Translations under genes and position numbers: made by a program | Source: Catonia carolina | Taxonomy: Eukaryota > Arthropoda > Insecta > Hemiptera > Achilidae | NCBI GenBank assembly: GCA_035578175.1 | Contig: JAQMRL010000004.1 | Span: 39,020,901 to 39,084,900 of the forward strand | DNA length: 64,000 nt | Direction: 5' to 3' | Shown: positions 21,895 through 33,164 of the stretch, piece after piece | Layout of the letters: each line of letters opens with the position of its first letter | How positions within the stretch are numbered: the stretch's first letter is position 1 | The notes under the pieces: generated by a model | Database searches by the model: none | Seen by the model: only the letters and a program-made list of their open reading frames with translations | Told to the model about the DNA's origin: nothing

Positions 21895-22165
21895 TAAGAT
21901 TTTTTTACTAAAAATGTCTTAGTAGTTTAATTAATACTTAGTAACTAACATGTAGTTGTAATTACTAAAAAACTAACAGATTACCGTAGTAGTTTCAGTA
22001 GTATCATGAACAAAGAAGCACTGAATTGATCTACCCTTGAACATGGGAAACCATAGTTCGGTGGATTAATTTTCCCACCACGAATTAAAATAAATGGTTT
22101 TTAGATTATCAAAGTATAATTAAGGAAATTAACATTTATTTTTTATTGATATTTTCTTGTAAGCA
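21895..22165 (-). repeat. Family E repeat, copy 2
   Basis: Minus copy with GAAGCACTGAATTGATCTAC, ACCATAGTTCGGTGGATTAA and TTTTCCCACCACGAATTAAA, matching 10418-10700 and 51490-51810. Confidence 0.85.
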
Positions 22166-22199
22166 ATGGGAAATGGAAATAAATAAAAAATAAAATAAA

Positions 22200-22725
22200 G
22201 AATTTGAAATTTCCTTTAATTATTTTCGGACGTCATATGTTAATCTTATAGTAGAAACTGTTCTGAAAATCAAACATTCCTTTACACGCAAAATTGCTGG
22301 AAAGAATTAACATCCTTTCACTATAAAATTCCGTTTTCAAAAAGTTATAAAAACTACTAACATAAATCTATGATCTTGGGGCAGTCATTCAGCTGATTGA
22401 ACGTCGCTATCAATTGTTAAGTAACACCGGTTGGACGTACAATTTTGTGTTGTTTCCAGTATTTGGATTAATCCTTGGAATCTAAGAAGTATATGATTAC
22501 CACATCTCTCTTCATTCGTCTAATAACCTCTACATATTTTATCCGAGCTGTCCATGGTAACTCAATTCGCAAATACAACAACAGCGTAAATTTTTTCTAG
22601 TTTCCTTTTGATGGATAATTTCAATATCAAGGATTCTACACCGTACATGAGCTCATAGAAGACATAACATCTTAGCTGTCTCATATTTTTTTCAAGAGTA
22701 GGGTCGTGGCTCTTAAATATTGACT
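22200..22725. other. Unassigned stretch
   Basis: No gene or repeat signature recognised. Confidence 0.35.
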
Positions 22726-22726
22726 C

Positions 22727-23645
22727 ATTTTTACTTTCTCTTCCCTATATGAATATATAGGAAGGAAAGTATTGTTTTCATATCGACTTTTCGAAATCAA
22801 GTTTTCACCGGACCTACACGTTTTCAGACACCCTGAAACCAAACAACATGTTTTTAGCGATTGGATTGGTCTGTATGTGTGTGTGCGAACAGAATATTTC
22901 AAGAACGGATCATTGTACTAACTTGAAACTTAAGGTAGACACCACTACCGGACCCGACACGAACATTTTTATTAAAATCGGTCAACCGTAATAGTAGTTT
23001 ATTCGTGTAATTTTTCACTTTTTTGCGATTTTTTCAAAAACGGGTCCTACGATTTTTTATAAAATTACCTCGTTTACTAAATTTTTATGCTCTACAAGAT
23101 TGGGTAGGCACCATGTCTGCTGAAATTTTGGTGAGGCTGTTTTTCGTAAAAAATGTTTTTTAGATTGCGACTTTAATATGCATTTTAGCGCAAAAATGTA
23201 TAAAAATGTTGTAGAGAACTAAAATCCTACAAATTTTATTCCAAACATTTTTTTTGTATAACGCTTAGTTCAGCGGTAATTAGCAATTTTCTATTTTTTT
23301 CTCACGAAACCGTGTTTAAAGTCGATATTTTAACTATTTCAGCCTTAGTATGCATTTTACGACAAAAGTGTATATAAACAAATTTAAAGAAAATTAAAAG
23401 ATTTACAACTCTTACTTAAAGCATTTTTCTCTACAAAGCCTAGTTTAGCGTGAAAGAGTGATTTTCCGTATTTTTAAGCCAAACTGAGGTTGGTTTTCAT
23501 TTTGCATCACTCATTCACTCATGATTAAAATAAGGTTATGTTTTTGAGGTAGGTATTTTTGTTTATTTCTAATGTTAGGTTATATTGTTAATTATTTGCA
23601 TTGGAAAAAGAAAGGTGTGTGGGTGTTTCACACCAGATTTTTTCA
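22727..23645 (+). repeat. Family A repeat, copy 4 (full length)
   Basis: From TTTTTACTTTCTCTTCCCTA to GTGTTTCACACCAGATTTTT. The microsatellite is reduced to TGTATGTGTGTGTGCG at about 22871-22886. Confidence 0.9.
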
Positions 23646-24790
23646 TAATACTGCTCTTGCTTGTACAGTTTTTATTTCCTATGTATTTTTCCATTGATAG
23701 TTTATCCTGGATTTCCCAGTAACAATACTGTTTTACTCTCTCTAACCAGGTTTGACAAAAAGTTAACTTCATTCACATGCTCCCTGATATTACTCATGAA
23801 CTTTGTTTTCAGAACGTTAACTTTATGACGCTGAAATTATATGAATATCAAATTTTTGAAAATAATAGAATTACAAATTAACTTTTTGTAACGTTTATTT
23901 GAAATTATGATTTTTTATTTGATTTAAAATTTGTTGGTGTGTGTATTTTATACTCGTACATATATATACGATATACTAGACATGTGATAAGCTAATTTAA
24001 TTTTTCAGTATTGATATTTGTATATATCTGTAACGTTAAATCTCTTTTTAATTTCATGTAGTATGTCAAGCAAAACCGAAGCTGTCAATAGAATATGACG
24101 CGTCTACGTAATATTAATATTATTTCTATTCAGAGTTTATATTTATGCACACGCGCACGCATATACATATAGAGATTATATTCTAACTTAAACTAGTAAA
24201 GGAATATTAAAGTCTGAAGAAATAGTTCATTAAATATCTAATAGAGATGATGGGAATATAGTATATTTCATTCGCATCTGTGGTACTGTATAACTATGAT
24301 GCACTGTTCCCATGGTAACCTGAGTTTAGACCTCCTGGATATTTTTATGATTGCTAGTCCTGTTGAGGGGAAGTTTTCAATTTCACAAGCTCCCTATCCC
24401 TATAGGTTACCACCTAGACATTTTTCTCTCTTGTACTCCCCTTTCGACGTATTGTTGGATCGGAAAAGCGTAATATTATAGTTCTTTGTGAACGCATTCT
24501 ATTGTGTGTATTGGATTCCTGCCAATTATATTGTTAGTCTCAAATTATACTTAATCGTTGATTTATTGATTTTCTACTTCTAGTTTTGTATTATTTCTTG
24601 GAAAAGTTTGTTGCATTGATTAAATACTTGAGTTGAAGTTATGTATATCCTTTACCACAAAATTTAATCCATCAACTTTTTTTGTCAGGCAGATAGGGTA
24701 TGCCAGTGACGTATAACACTACAAAAACTTTAACCTTAATCAATCAATTGCAGTAGTTTACTGATACGTTAGTTTGTAATCAATTATGTA
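23646..24790. other. Unassigned AT-rich stretch
   Basis: Contains a 61-codon open frame at 24296-24481 with no recognisable domain. Nothing else supported. Confidence 0.35.
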
Positions 24791-24791
24791 A

Positions 24792-25305
24792 TCTATACTA
24801 ATATTGTAAAGACAAAGCGTGTTTTTGTGCTGGCTAATTTTCAAAACCACTCAACGGATTTTCATGAAATTTTGACAGCATATTCGTATTTATATTCACA
24901 GCAATATTTTATTTTTAAATTTTCCGAAATGATAACGCTAAGGGCCCTAATGAAGATCTTCATATGTATATATGTATGTGTGTGTGCGTGCGCGTGTGTG
25001 TACATGTGAGTACGTATTTCTGTTGAAGTAGATGAAAGGGTTTGATGATGGAGAGACGTACGCGAAGAAAATGATCAAAACATCGTTTTGTACGGACGTG
25101 AGAGACAGCAAAAGGGGAGAGAGGGAAGAGGAAGAGAAGGAGAGAAAGGGAGTGAGGGGGAAACGGGAGTAATAGGTGGAGGAAAGGGGGTAGAGAGAGT
25201 TGGAGTATAAAGTAGCTAGCAGCTACAAAATATCTGTTACATTTCTTTTTTTAATTGGTTAAGCCTACACATGTTTTGCGTGCGAAGCCTCGCGGAATAT
25301 GCTAG
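24792..25305 (+). mobile_element. Short non-autonomous Helitron
   Basis: Starts with TCTATACTAATATTGTAAAG after an A and ends TATGCTAG before a T, i.e. inserted between A and T as Helitrons are, with a CTRR 3' end. A small hairpin, GCGAAGCCTCGC (about 25282-25293), lies about 10 bp before the end, as expected of the Helitron terminator. No terminal inverted repeats and no Rep/helicase coding. Inside are a GT-rich tract (24963-25006) and a purine-rich block (25090-25205). Confidence 0.75.
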
Positions 25306-25474
25306 TGTTGATAATAAAAAATAAGTAGTAATTTCTTCACTAAAGAACAATTTTTAATCAAATTGGGACACCTTTTCGAAACTAAAATACTTAAAAAAAT
25401 AATAAATGCGGTAAAAGCTGACTCCTTTAGAGTAATCGAGTATTATAAAAAAACATTGGCCAAAATTATTTAAC

Positions 25475-25637
25475 TCACTGGGTTGGTCTAAAGGTAACGA
25501 CGTCCCATGAATCAGCTCTTTGACAGCTGATTTTTGGAGACGTAGGTTCCGAAGTAGAAATACTAGTAAAGCTAGTTACTTTTATTCGGATTTGAATAGC
25601 CTACTAAACAGTAGTTCTCGGTGTACTGAAGTAGTAC
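25475..25637 (+). repeat. Family D SINE-like repeat, copy 3 (5' part)
   Basis: Keeps the head: GGGTTGGTCTAAAGGTAACG (A-box-like), CAGCTCTTTGACAGCTGATT, GGAGACGTAGGTTCCG and TAGTTACTTTTATTCGG, then breaks off. The B box is damaged (AGTAGAAATACTAG). Confidence 0.75.
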
Positions 25638-25746
25638 AACTCGTGATACATTTATGCAAAGATTGAATAATTTAATTTTGAATAAATAGTATTTTAACCA
25701 AACTACATTATAGTAATTAGAAATTTATTCGTTAATTATTTTTATA

Positions 25747-25980
25747 TTTTTACTTTCTCTTGCCTACATGAATATAGGAAGGAAAGTATAGATTTCATGT
25801 TGATTTTTCGAGTTTTCACCGGATCTACACGTTTTCAGACCCCCCTGAACCCAGTAAACATATTTTAGCGATTGGTCTTTGTGTGTGTGTGTGTACGCGC
25901 GCGCGCGAACAAAATATCTTAAGAACGGAACATCGCACGAAACTAAAACTTGAAACTTAAGTTAGAACCTACTAGAGATC
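25747..25980 (+). repeat. Family A repeat, copy 5 (5' quarter)
   Basis: From TTTTTACTTTCTCTTGCCTA through the microsatellite (GTGTGTGTGTACGCGCGCGC) to GAAACTTAAGTTAGAACC, then directly meets copy 6 in the opposite orientation. Confidence 0.85.
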
Positions 25981-26407
25981 TAGAGAACTTTCTCTTGCCA
26001 ATGCAAATAATTAACAATATAACCTAACATTAGTAACAAAACGTTAGAAATAAACAAAAAACTAACCTCAATATACATAACCTAATTTAAATCATGGTGA
26101 ATGATTTAAAATGAAAACCAAACTTAAGTTTGACTTAATAATACGGAAAATCACTCTTTCACGCTAAACTAGGCTCTGTAGAGAAAACTGCTCTAAATAA
26201 AAATTTTAGATCTTTTAATTTCCTATCAATTTGATTACATACGCTATTGTGAAATGCATACTAAGTCTGAAATCTTAAAATATCAATTTTTTTTACACAT
26301 TTTCGTAAAAAACAGAAAATAGCTAATTACCGCTAAACCAAGCGTTATACAAAAAAAAATTGAAATAAAAGGTGTAAGATTTTAAATTTTCTAAAACTTT
26401 TTTTTTG

Positions 26408-26699
26408 TCACCAGTCTCTCGACTGGTTTGATGCAGTTCTCCAACCTGTTCTATCTTGCGCAAGTCGTTTCATATCCACATACCTGTAACACCCTACATC
26501 TTTTGTAATTTGCTTTATATATTCTAATCTTTGCCTCCCTCTACAATTTACTCCCTCAATGTTACCCTCCATTATTGATAGCCCAATACCTGGGTGTCTT
26601 AGGATATGCCCCACTAGCCTATCTCTTCTTTTGGTAAGATGCTTCCATATACTTCTTTTTTCATCCACTCGCCTAAGAACCTCTAAATTACTTATTTTG
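26408..26699 (-). pseudogene. C-terminal end of the RTE-like LINE ORF
   Basis: Continues the LINE protein beyond the nested element: RWVDKISNLEVLRRVDEKRS, RRDRLVGHILRHPG, GRQRLEYIKQITKDVGC, ending RTASNQSRDW and TGA. The RWVE before the insertion and the RWVD after it are the duplicated target. The last six codons plus stop also form the 3' hairpin at 26410-26427. Confidence 0.85.
26410..26427 (-). repeat. 3'-terminal hairpin of the RTE-like LINE
   Basis: ACCAGTC and GACTGGT pair perfectly around a 4-nt loop. The hairpin covers the final codons (N Q S R D W) and the first bases of the stop region, only a few bases from the A-tail. Such a structure is a plausible recognition site for the element's own reverse transcriptase. 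Confidence 0.7.
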
Positions 26700-26710
26700 T
26701 CCACCCACCT

Positions 26711-27815
26711 CTTCTTCTTCATGTAGCATCTCCATTACGAAGGTGTGCTAGCATCATGGCAATCCTGACCTTGGAAACTGTAGCTCTAAATAGGTCGATG
26801 GATGACAAATTAAACCACTCTCGCAGGTTCCGTAGCCAGGAGGTTCTTCTTCTTCTTCCAACCGATCGTTTGCCCATAATCTTTCCCTGGATGACAAGAT
26901 GAAGGATTTCATATTTTGGACCTCTCAAGACATGGCCGAGGTACACCAGCTTTCTCTTCTTGATTTCGATCATCACTTCCATTCCCTTCTGCATCCTCCT
27001 TAGGACTTCCATGTTTGTGACTCTCTCTGTCCAAGATATTTTGTGCATCCTTCTGTAAACCCACATCTCAAAGGCCTCAAGTCTTCGTTCACATTGCCTA
27101 TTGGTAGTCCAGGCCTCTGCACCATAGTACAGCACCGGAAAGATGTAACACCTCAGCACACGAATTCTCAAGTCCAGACTCAGATTGTGGTTGCACAGCA
27201 TCCTCTTCATTTTCACAAATGCGGCCCGGGCTATCTCTATGCGGATTTTGATCTCAGTAGAGTAATCAAGGTTACTGTTCACCGTCATACCAAGATAGCT
27301 GTACTTCATAACTCTTTCCAACTGCTCTCCCTCCACATACAGGTGTTCGTCATGTGGGACCACATTCTTGGTGATGACCATGCACTTTGTCTTCCTTGTG
27401 TTGAGGGTGAGACCAAAATGTTGGCTGGCTTCAACAACCTTATTCAGGAGTTCCTGGAGATCCTGCATTGTTTCAGCCAGCAAGACTGTATCATCTGCAT
27501 AACGTAAGTTGTTGAGACGTATGCCATTCACCCGAACTCCTCCAACCTCCGTGTCAAGGGCTTGTCTGAAAATTTCTTAAGAATAAATGTTGAAGAGAAG
27601 TGGAGAGAGCACACAGCCCTGCCTAACACCCCGTTTGATGTCCACTGGGTTAGTAAAGGCATCCTGCACGCGAACAGTTGCTGTCTGGTTGAAGTACAGG
27701 TTGACAATTATTCGGATATCTCTCGAGTCAATATTTTTACGTTTCAACACTTCTATCAGTTGGTTGTGCCTGACTTTATCAAATCCCACCTAATCTCACC
27801 TAATTCTCACCTAAT
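26711..27815 (-). mobile_element. Second LINE, 5' truncated, nested in the RTE-like LINE
   Basis: Flanked by an 11-bp duplication, TCCACCCACCT at 26700-26710 and 27816-27826. Its 3' end (minus strand) is a GAAGAAGAAG tail at 26711-26720. The LINE body begins at about 27787; the 28 bp up to 27815 are extra bases made of repeated ATTAGGTGRG units that copy the target. Confidence 0.9.
26719..27787 (-). pseudogene. Second LINE reverse transcriptase, C-terminal part
   Basis: Starts in the RT domain (GFDKVRHNQLIEVLKRKNID), with GVRQGCVLSPLLFNIYS, one in-frame TAA at 27577-27579, then EIFRQALDTE, the catalytic YADD (codons at about 27493-27502), TRKTKCMVITKN, YSYLGMTVN, LYYGAEAW and the C-terminus ending MLAHLRNGDAT. 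Apart from that nonsense codon the frame is intact from the truncation point to the end, which points to a fairly young insertion. Confidence 0.85.
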
Positions 27816-27826
27816 TCCACCCACCT

Positions 27827-29998
27827 AATCTTTAACATTTTCCTATAACACCACATTTCAAAAGCTTCTATCCTCTTCCGTTCTACAGCCCCTATCACCC
27901 ACGTTTCACTTCCGTATAATGCTACACTCCAAACATAATGTTTTAAAAAAATTTTCCTAATCTGTAAATCAAGGTTTGTAGTCAGTAAGCTGTTTTTCAT
28001 TTCAAAGGCTTTTCTAGCTTGAGCAATTCTACTCTTGATATCACTCGTGCTTCTACCATCCTTTGTTATTTTACTCCCTAGATAGCAGAATTCCCCAACT
28101 TCCTGTATGTTCTCGTTGCCTACTTTTAAATTTCCCATCTCTTCTAAACCACTCTTGCTGCTGCACAACACTTTCGTTTTGTTCTTATTAATTTTCATGA
28201 AGTAATCCTTCCTCAAGATCTCATCCATTCCATTTAAGGCATCCTCTAGTTTATTCTTTGCCTCGGCTAATACTACTATATCATCGGCGAATCTCAACAT
28301 TTTTATTGTTTCTCCTTGAATTTTTATTCCTACGTCAAATTTCTCCTTCACTTCATTTATAGCCTCTTCTATATACAAGTTAAAAAGTAGTGGTGACAAA
28401 GAACAATCTTGTCGTACACCTTTTCTTACAGCAGCCTCTTTTTCGTACCCCTCGATTCTCAAAACAGCCGTTTGATTCTTATACAGACTGTAGATAACTT
28501 TCCTTTCTTTGTATTTAATTCCTAGCCTTTTCAAAGTTTTAAACATTTTACTCCAGTCCAGATTGTCAGATGCTTTCTCTAAATCTACAAATGCCATAAA
28601 AGTAGTTTTATTTTTCTGTATCCTTTTCTCAATAATCAGTCTCAGAGCCAATATTGCATCTCGAGTTCCCATTCTCCTTCTAAATCCAAATTGGTCATCG
28701 TCCAATACTTCTTCTACTCGGTGTTCTATTCTCCTGTATATAATTCTTGTCAGTATCTTAGATGCATGGCATGTTAGGCTGATGGTTCTGTAATGTTCAC
28801 ACTTCTCCGCTCCTGACTTTTTTGGTATTGGAATCATAATATATTTTTTAAAGTCCGATGGTACCTCTCCACTCTCATACATTCTGCACACAAGTTTGTA
28901 TAATTTGTTTTGAGCAACTTTGCCACATCGTAATAATAATTCCGATGGTATGTTATCTATTCCTGGTGTCTTATTCATATTCATATCCTTAAGTGCCCGA
29001 TCGAATTCTTCTCGTAGTATAGGGTCCCCTTTTTGATCTTCTTCAACATCAGTTTCTTGTTCTATCGCATCATATTCTAATTCTTTTCCCATGTAGAGTT
29101 GATTTACGTATTCCTTCCATCTTTCAGCTCTCTCTTGGCCATTCAACAATGGTTTACCACCTGCGCTTTGTAAATTAACAGCTTTCATCTTTCGTTCTCC
29201 AAAGTTTTCCCTTATTTTTCTATAAGCTGCGTCCCCTTTACCAACTGCCATTTTACTTTCAATGTCCGTACATTTCGCTCTGATCCACTCTTCCTTCGCT
29301 TTCTTACACCTTTTGTTTATAGTATTTCTCAAGTAGCAATATTGCCTTTTACCTCTCTCGTCCTTTGCGTTTTTATATTTTCTTCGCTCATCCATCAGTT
29401 CTAAAATATCATTAGTAATCCACGGTTTCCTACCTCTTCTTTTAGTATGTCCTAACCATTCTTCCGCTGCTTTCACTACCACCTCCTTGAAGTTTATCCA
29501 CTCCTCCTCTACATTTCCTGTGTCATTACCTCTTTCTTCTACCCCTTTTTGAATACTCTCCTGGAAACCTACCTGGTTGTCTTGTTCTCTAAGTTTGTCT
29601 ACATCCCACCTAGCATTTCCCTGTCCATTCTTCAGTTTTTTAAGTTTAAGCCTGCTATCCATTACTACTAAGTTATGATCACTCCCTATGTCTGCACCTG
29701 GATAGGCTTTACAGTTCATAATCTGGTTTCTGAATCTTTGTCTAACCATTATGTAATCTATTTGGTATCTTCCCTTGTCACCTGGCATCATCCAAGTGTA
29801 TAACCTCCTTTTGTGATTCTTAAAAAGTGTAGGCCTATTGCCTATCACTAAATTATATTTGGAGCAGAAATCTACCAGCCGACTCCCTCTGTCATTTCTC
29901 TTCCCTAGACCATATTCTCCGACTATCTTTCCTTCTTTTACTTCTCCAACTACTGCATTCCAGTCTCCCATAACTATCAAATTTTCATCACCCGACAT
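27827..29998 (-). pseudogene. LINE endonuclease C-terminal half and reverse transcriptase
   Basis: Open for 732 codons. Endonuclease: MGDWNAVVG (residues 10-18), YQIDYIMVR (78-86), SDHN (106-109). Reverse transcriptase: IPIPKK (389-394), QFGFRR (446-451 region), VDLEKASD (471-478; usual AFD has become ASD), GVRQDCSLSP (527-536; the usual QG is QD), FADD (570-573). It stops soon after KMLKIRWVE because of the nested insertion, a few codons of which are included in the open frame. Changed motif residues suggest loss of activity, although the frame has stayed long. Confidence 0.9.
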
Positions 29999-30497
29999 AT
30001 TTTATTACTTCATCTAATTCCTCATATACTTGTTCTATTTCTTCCTCTCTGTGTGAAGACGTAGGCATGTAGACCTGCACTATAGTGGTAGACTTTGGTT
30101 TCGTATCTACTCTAACCATGATAATCCTATCACTACACTGCTTAGTATAGTAAGTCACTCTTTGTCCAATTTTTTTATTCATTACTAGACCCACTCCGCC
30201 CTGCCCTCCGATGGCTTTAGTGTTAATAACCCTATAATCCCCGGACCAAAAGTCTTGATCATCATCCCAGCGTACCTCACCAATGCCTACAATATCTAAC
30301 TTCAACCTATCCATTTCCCTTTTTAAATTCTCTAACCTACCAGTTTGTTTTAAACTCCTAACATTCCATGTTCCAACTCGCAGAATTTCAGAAACTTTTA
30401 TTTTTTTGATGAAGTCCCCTCTGATAGTCCTCGCCCGGAGATCCGAATGGAGGACTAGTTTATCTCCGGAATGTTTTACCAGAGAGGACGCCATCAT
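29988..30497 (-). pseudogene. LINE endonuclease, N-terminal half
   Basis: 169 codons. The apurinic-type endonuclease begins at LRVGTWNVRSLKQTGRLENL (catalytic N in TWNVRSL), then DIVGIGEVRWDDD (metal-binding E) and the VNTK/GGQGGVGLVMNKK block. The frame ends at EELDEVIKYVG then stop, while the rest of the domain continues one frame over from 29998, so a single-base change separates the two halves. Similar sequences are often annotated in animals as craniofacial development protein 2-like, a domain taken from RTE LINEs. Confidence 0.85.
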
Positions 30498-31408
30498 AAA
30501 TTTTTCATATTTTGAAGTTCTCGAAGTTCTTGAAGATCTGCATATACTAAGTAAGCCTAACCAGAATCGTACATGAAGGAGTTTCCTTACGATAATTCTA
30601 GTCAGACAGAAAAAGCTGTAGTTTACTGTTGCTTTCAGCTTTTTGGTTGGCAGACTGAGTGCCCCAAGCCACCGTCTGCCAGGGTGGAATGGGCAGCCCT
30701 TCCAGTTCCGTTCACCATGAGCCGGTTATCGTGCTGATGAGCGGTCACATGGTTACTAACAGGCCACACAACAAGCATGTATGGATAGGACACTAGCCTT
30801 CTATCCCGGCTGGTTCCCTTAAGCCTTTTGTAAAAAGAATTAAGGGGTCTCCTTCCAGTTGACGACAGAAGCCCTTTATAGCCACTAAAACTTTTATTAA
30901 ATACATTTTTGCGGTAAAATGCATATTAAAGCCGCCATCTTAAAAAAACAATTTTTTATGAGAAAACAGCCCCCCAAGAATTTAAAAAAAAACGTTGGAT
31001 CCGTTTTTGATAAAATCGCCACAAAGTGAAAAATGACACGAAAACCTACTACTTCCGGTTGATAAACTTTGATGAAAATGTTCTTGTCAGGTCTTATAGT
31101 GGTATCTAACTTAAGTTTCAAGTTTCAAGTTTGTACGATGTTATGTTCTTGAGATATTCTGTTCATACACACACACACTAATCGCTAAAAACATGTTTTT
31201 TGGGTTTAGGGGGTCTGAAAACGTGTAGATCCGGTGAAAACTCTGTTTCGAAAAATTGACATGAAAACAATATTTTCCTTCCTATATATTCATATAGGCA
31301 AGAGAAAGTAAAAAATCATTGATGTACGAATAAATTGATAAATTCTTTTAAACGAAAAGTTTACCACTAATAAATTACCACTAACGTAATTAACTACAAG
31401 TCTTTCTG

Positions 31409-31610
31409 CAGGGAAAATCTATGGGGAAAATGAACCTGGCAGACGGAGTGGCTTCGATATCTGAGAATTTGGTTTGGAAAGAACTCAGAAAAGCAATATC
31501 GCAGGGCAACGAACAAAGTGAGAATTTCTATGATTGTCGCCAACATTCGGAACGGATAGGCACCTGAAGGGAAGACACTTGAAGAGAAGAACACAGACAC
31601 CTTCCAACAT
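31409..31610 (+). mobile_element. 3' fragment of a LINE of the same family as the nested one
   Basis: Plus-strand pieces GKI.GE, RRSG, then NKVRISMIVANIRNG-like sequence across frames match the C-terminus QGKIMGKRS, VSKVRIAMMLAHLRNG of the nested LINE. The tail has GAAGGGAAGACACTTGAAGA rather than pure GAA. Confidence 0.6.
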
Positions 31611-31619
31611 TACACGGTA

Positions 31620-32365
31620 AAATTATTTAAAGTAGATTGATATGTAAATGCAAAAGTATTACATGCAAAAGGAAGCATACGTAGGAGGTTATTAAATTGG
31701 GCACAGCAATTTACAATTAAGGAGAGATTAAGGACGGTGTATTACTAGTAATCTACTTAAATATCATATCAGTAAAATTATATATACTACATTTTTTTAA
31801 TATAATCACTAAAAATTAATAAATTTACGGATGGTTATATAATCCAATCTGCTCATATTACTGTATTATGGTAATACCATAAAGTATATTACTACCTACG
31901 CGAGCATAGAGCTTACAAACCATTTATAATATATAATCTCTATGTTGTAACCTCTTTGTATTTTTATTGTTATTACAAAGAGGTCGAATCTATAAAATAT
32001 TTAATATTATAGATAATTTTATTATTACTTATATATTTTAAATTTTTATGTTCCATATCTAAATACTTATTTGTATTCTAAAAAGTGGAAAATAAAATAT
32101 TAGTCGTATTGTATAATATATTTGAACAATGTAACATAAAATACACGGTGTTTGAAAAGAAAATTGTAGAATTAATTATTGTTTAACGTTACTTTATTTT
32201 TTAAATATTTTTAGTATTATTTTTTGACTGGATTGAGTCTTCGGGATACCCCAATCACTTAGAATTTAAGTCACACTGGTTGGACAGTGAATTATTAAGA
32301 TGTTCACATGTCAGCCGTATAGGGAAATTATCATTGGGATATTTCTATTAAAAATATAAAAAATT
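31620..32365. other. Unassigned AT-rich stretch
   Basis: No gene or repeat end recognised. Confidence 0.35.
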
Positions 32366-32369
32366 CCCA

Positions 32370-32752
32370 TAGCAGACAGATGGAGTGACAAATTATTTAC
32401 ACTCAATCTGTTCGTTGCAGGGCTAAAATAAATAGTTCTGTTTCTTATCACATGGTCAGCCAATTAAATGACCGAATCATTTAAGAACAGAAGAGGTAGA
32501 GGTGTAAAAGACATTAATCAGAGTTACCTCCTCTGAAAATAATGAATTTCATTATACAGCCAGACCCTGTCGTGAATGAAGTGAAGGTGTCATTTGCAGA
32601 GTGGAAAATATGTGCTTTTCAGAGAGTCCGGCATGCTGATAAGTGTACTTCTCAATTCAGTTAGAAGGCAATCGTAACCACCTCACTCCTCGTTTTACTT
32701 AGTAAAACCTCTACAGGTTCAAACAAGCCTTTCGGTTGATGACCTAAACTAC
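32370..32752 (+). repeat. Family B repeat, copy 7
   Basis: Full copy, CATAGCAGACAGATGGAGTG to GATGACCTAAAC; shares TCTGTTCGTTGCAGGGCTAA with copies 1 and 17, a subfamily marker instead of TCTGCTAGTTCCAGGGCT. Confidence 0.9.
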
Positions 32753-33164
32753 AATTTATAAATAAATACAAAATATTATAATACAGCGACCAAATTTTTG
32801 TTAGAAAAAAATAGGTGTGAAACAGTTTTACACGAAATATTTCTTGCCAATGTAAATAACAAAAAATATAACCTATGTTTATTATTATTAAATAATGTAA
32901 AATAAAAAACAACGTAATTTTTTATTCATGAGTATAAATTATGTCACAAAACTAAAATTAACCCCTGTAGAACTTAAAACTTCAGAAAATCACTAATTGA
33001 TGCTAAATTAGACTTCAGAAAAATGCTTGAAACTTAATTTTTAGTTTTTTAATTGTCTAAAGCTGTGATTATATACAGTTTTGTCGTAAAATTGAAATAA
33101 GGCCGCAATCTTTAAAAATACCAGTTTTTACAGATTTTAATTATCAAAATACAGAAAATTACTA

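Larger units (their letters stand above)
26402..30884 (-). mobile_element. Near full-length RTE-like LINE (with nested LINE)
   Basis: Non-LTR retrotransposon bounded by 11-bp target duplications; after removal of the nested element (26711-27815) and its duplication it is about 3.4 kb, as expected for RTE-type LINEs. Minus-strand order: 5' UTR 30884-30498, endonuclease, reverse transcriptase, C-terminus, short tail of A at 26407-26402. The gene lies in one ORF broken by one frameshift and by the nested insertion. The 3' UTR is almost nil: the stop codon overlaps a terminal hairpin. An intact copy nicks DNA and copies its RNA into the nick. Confidence 0.9.
25985..31313 (-). repeat. Family A repeat, copy 6, split by a LINE
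   Basis: Minus copy in two parts: 25985-26401 and 30885-31313 (to GCAAGAGAAAGTAAAAA). The break falls in the TCTACAACTTTTATT-type segment. The 11-mer CTAAAACTTTT stands at both borders (26391-26401 and 30885-30895), a target duplication made by the RTE-like LINE between them. Confidence 0.9.

Noticed and set aside
24296..24481. 61-codon open frame as a gene
   Set aside because: No domain, splice sites or repeats to support it, and length is within chance for this composition.
27043..27507. 154-codon plus-strand open frame
   Set aside because: It is the antisense shadow of the second LINE's reverse transcriptase on the minus strand.
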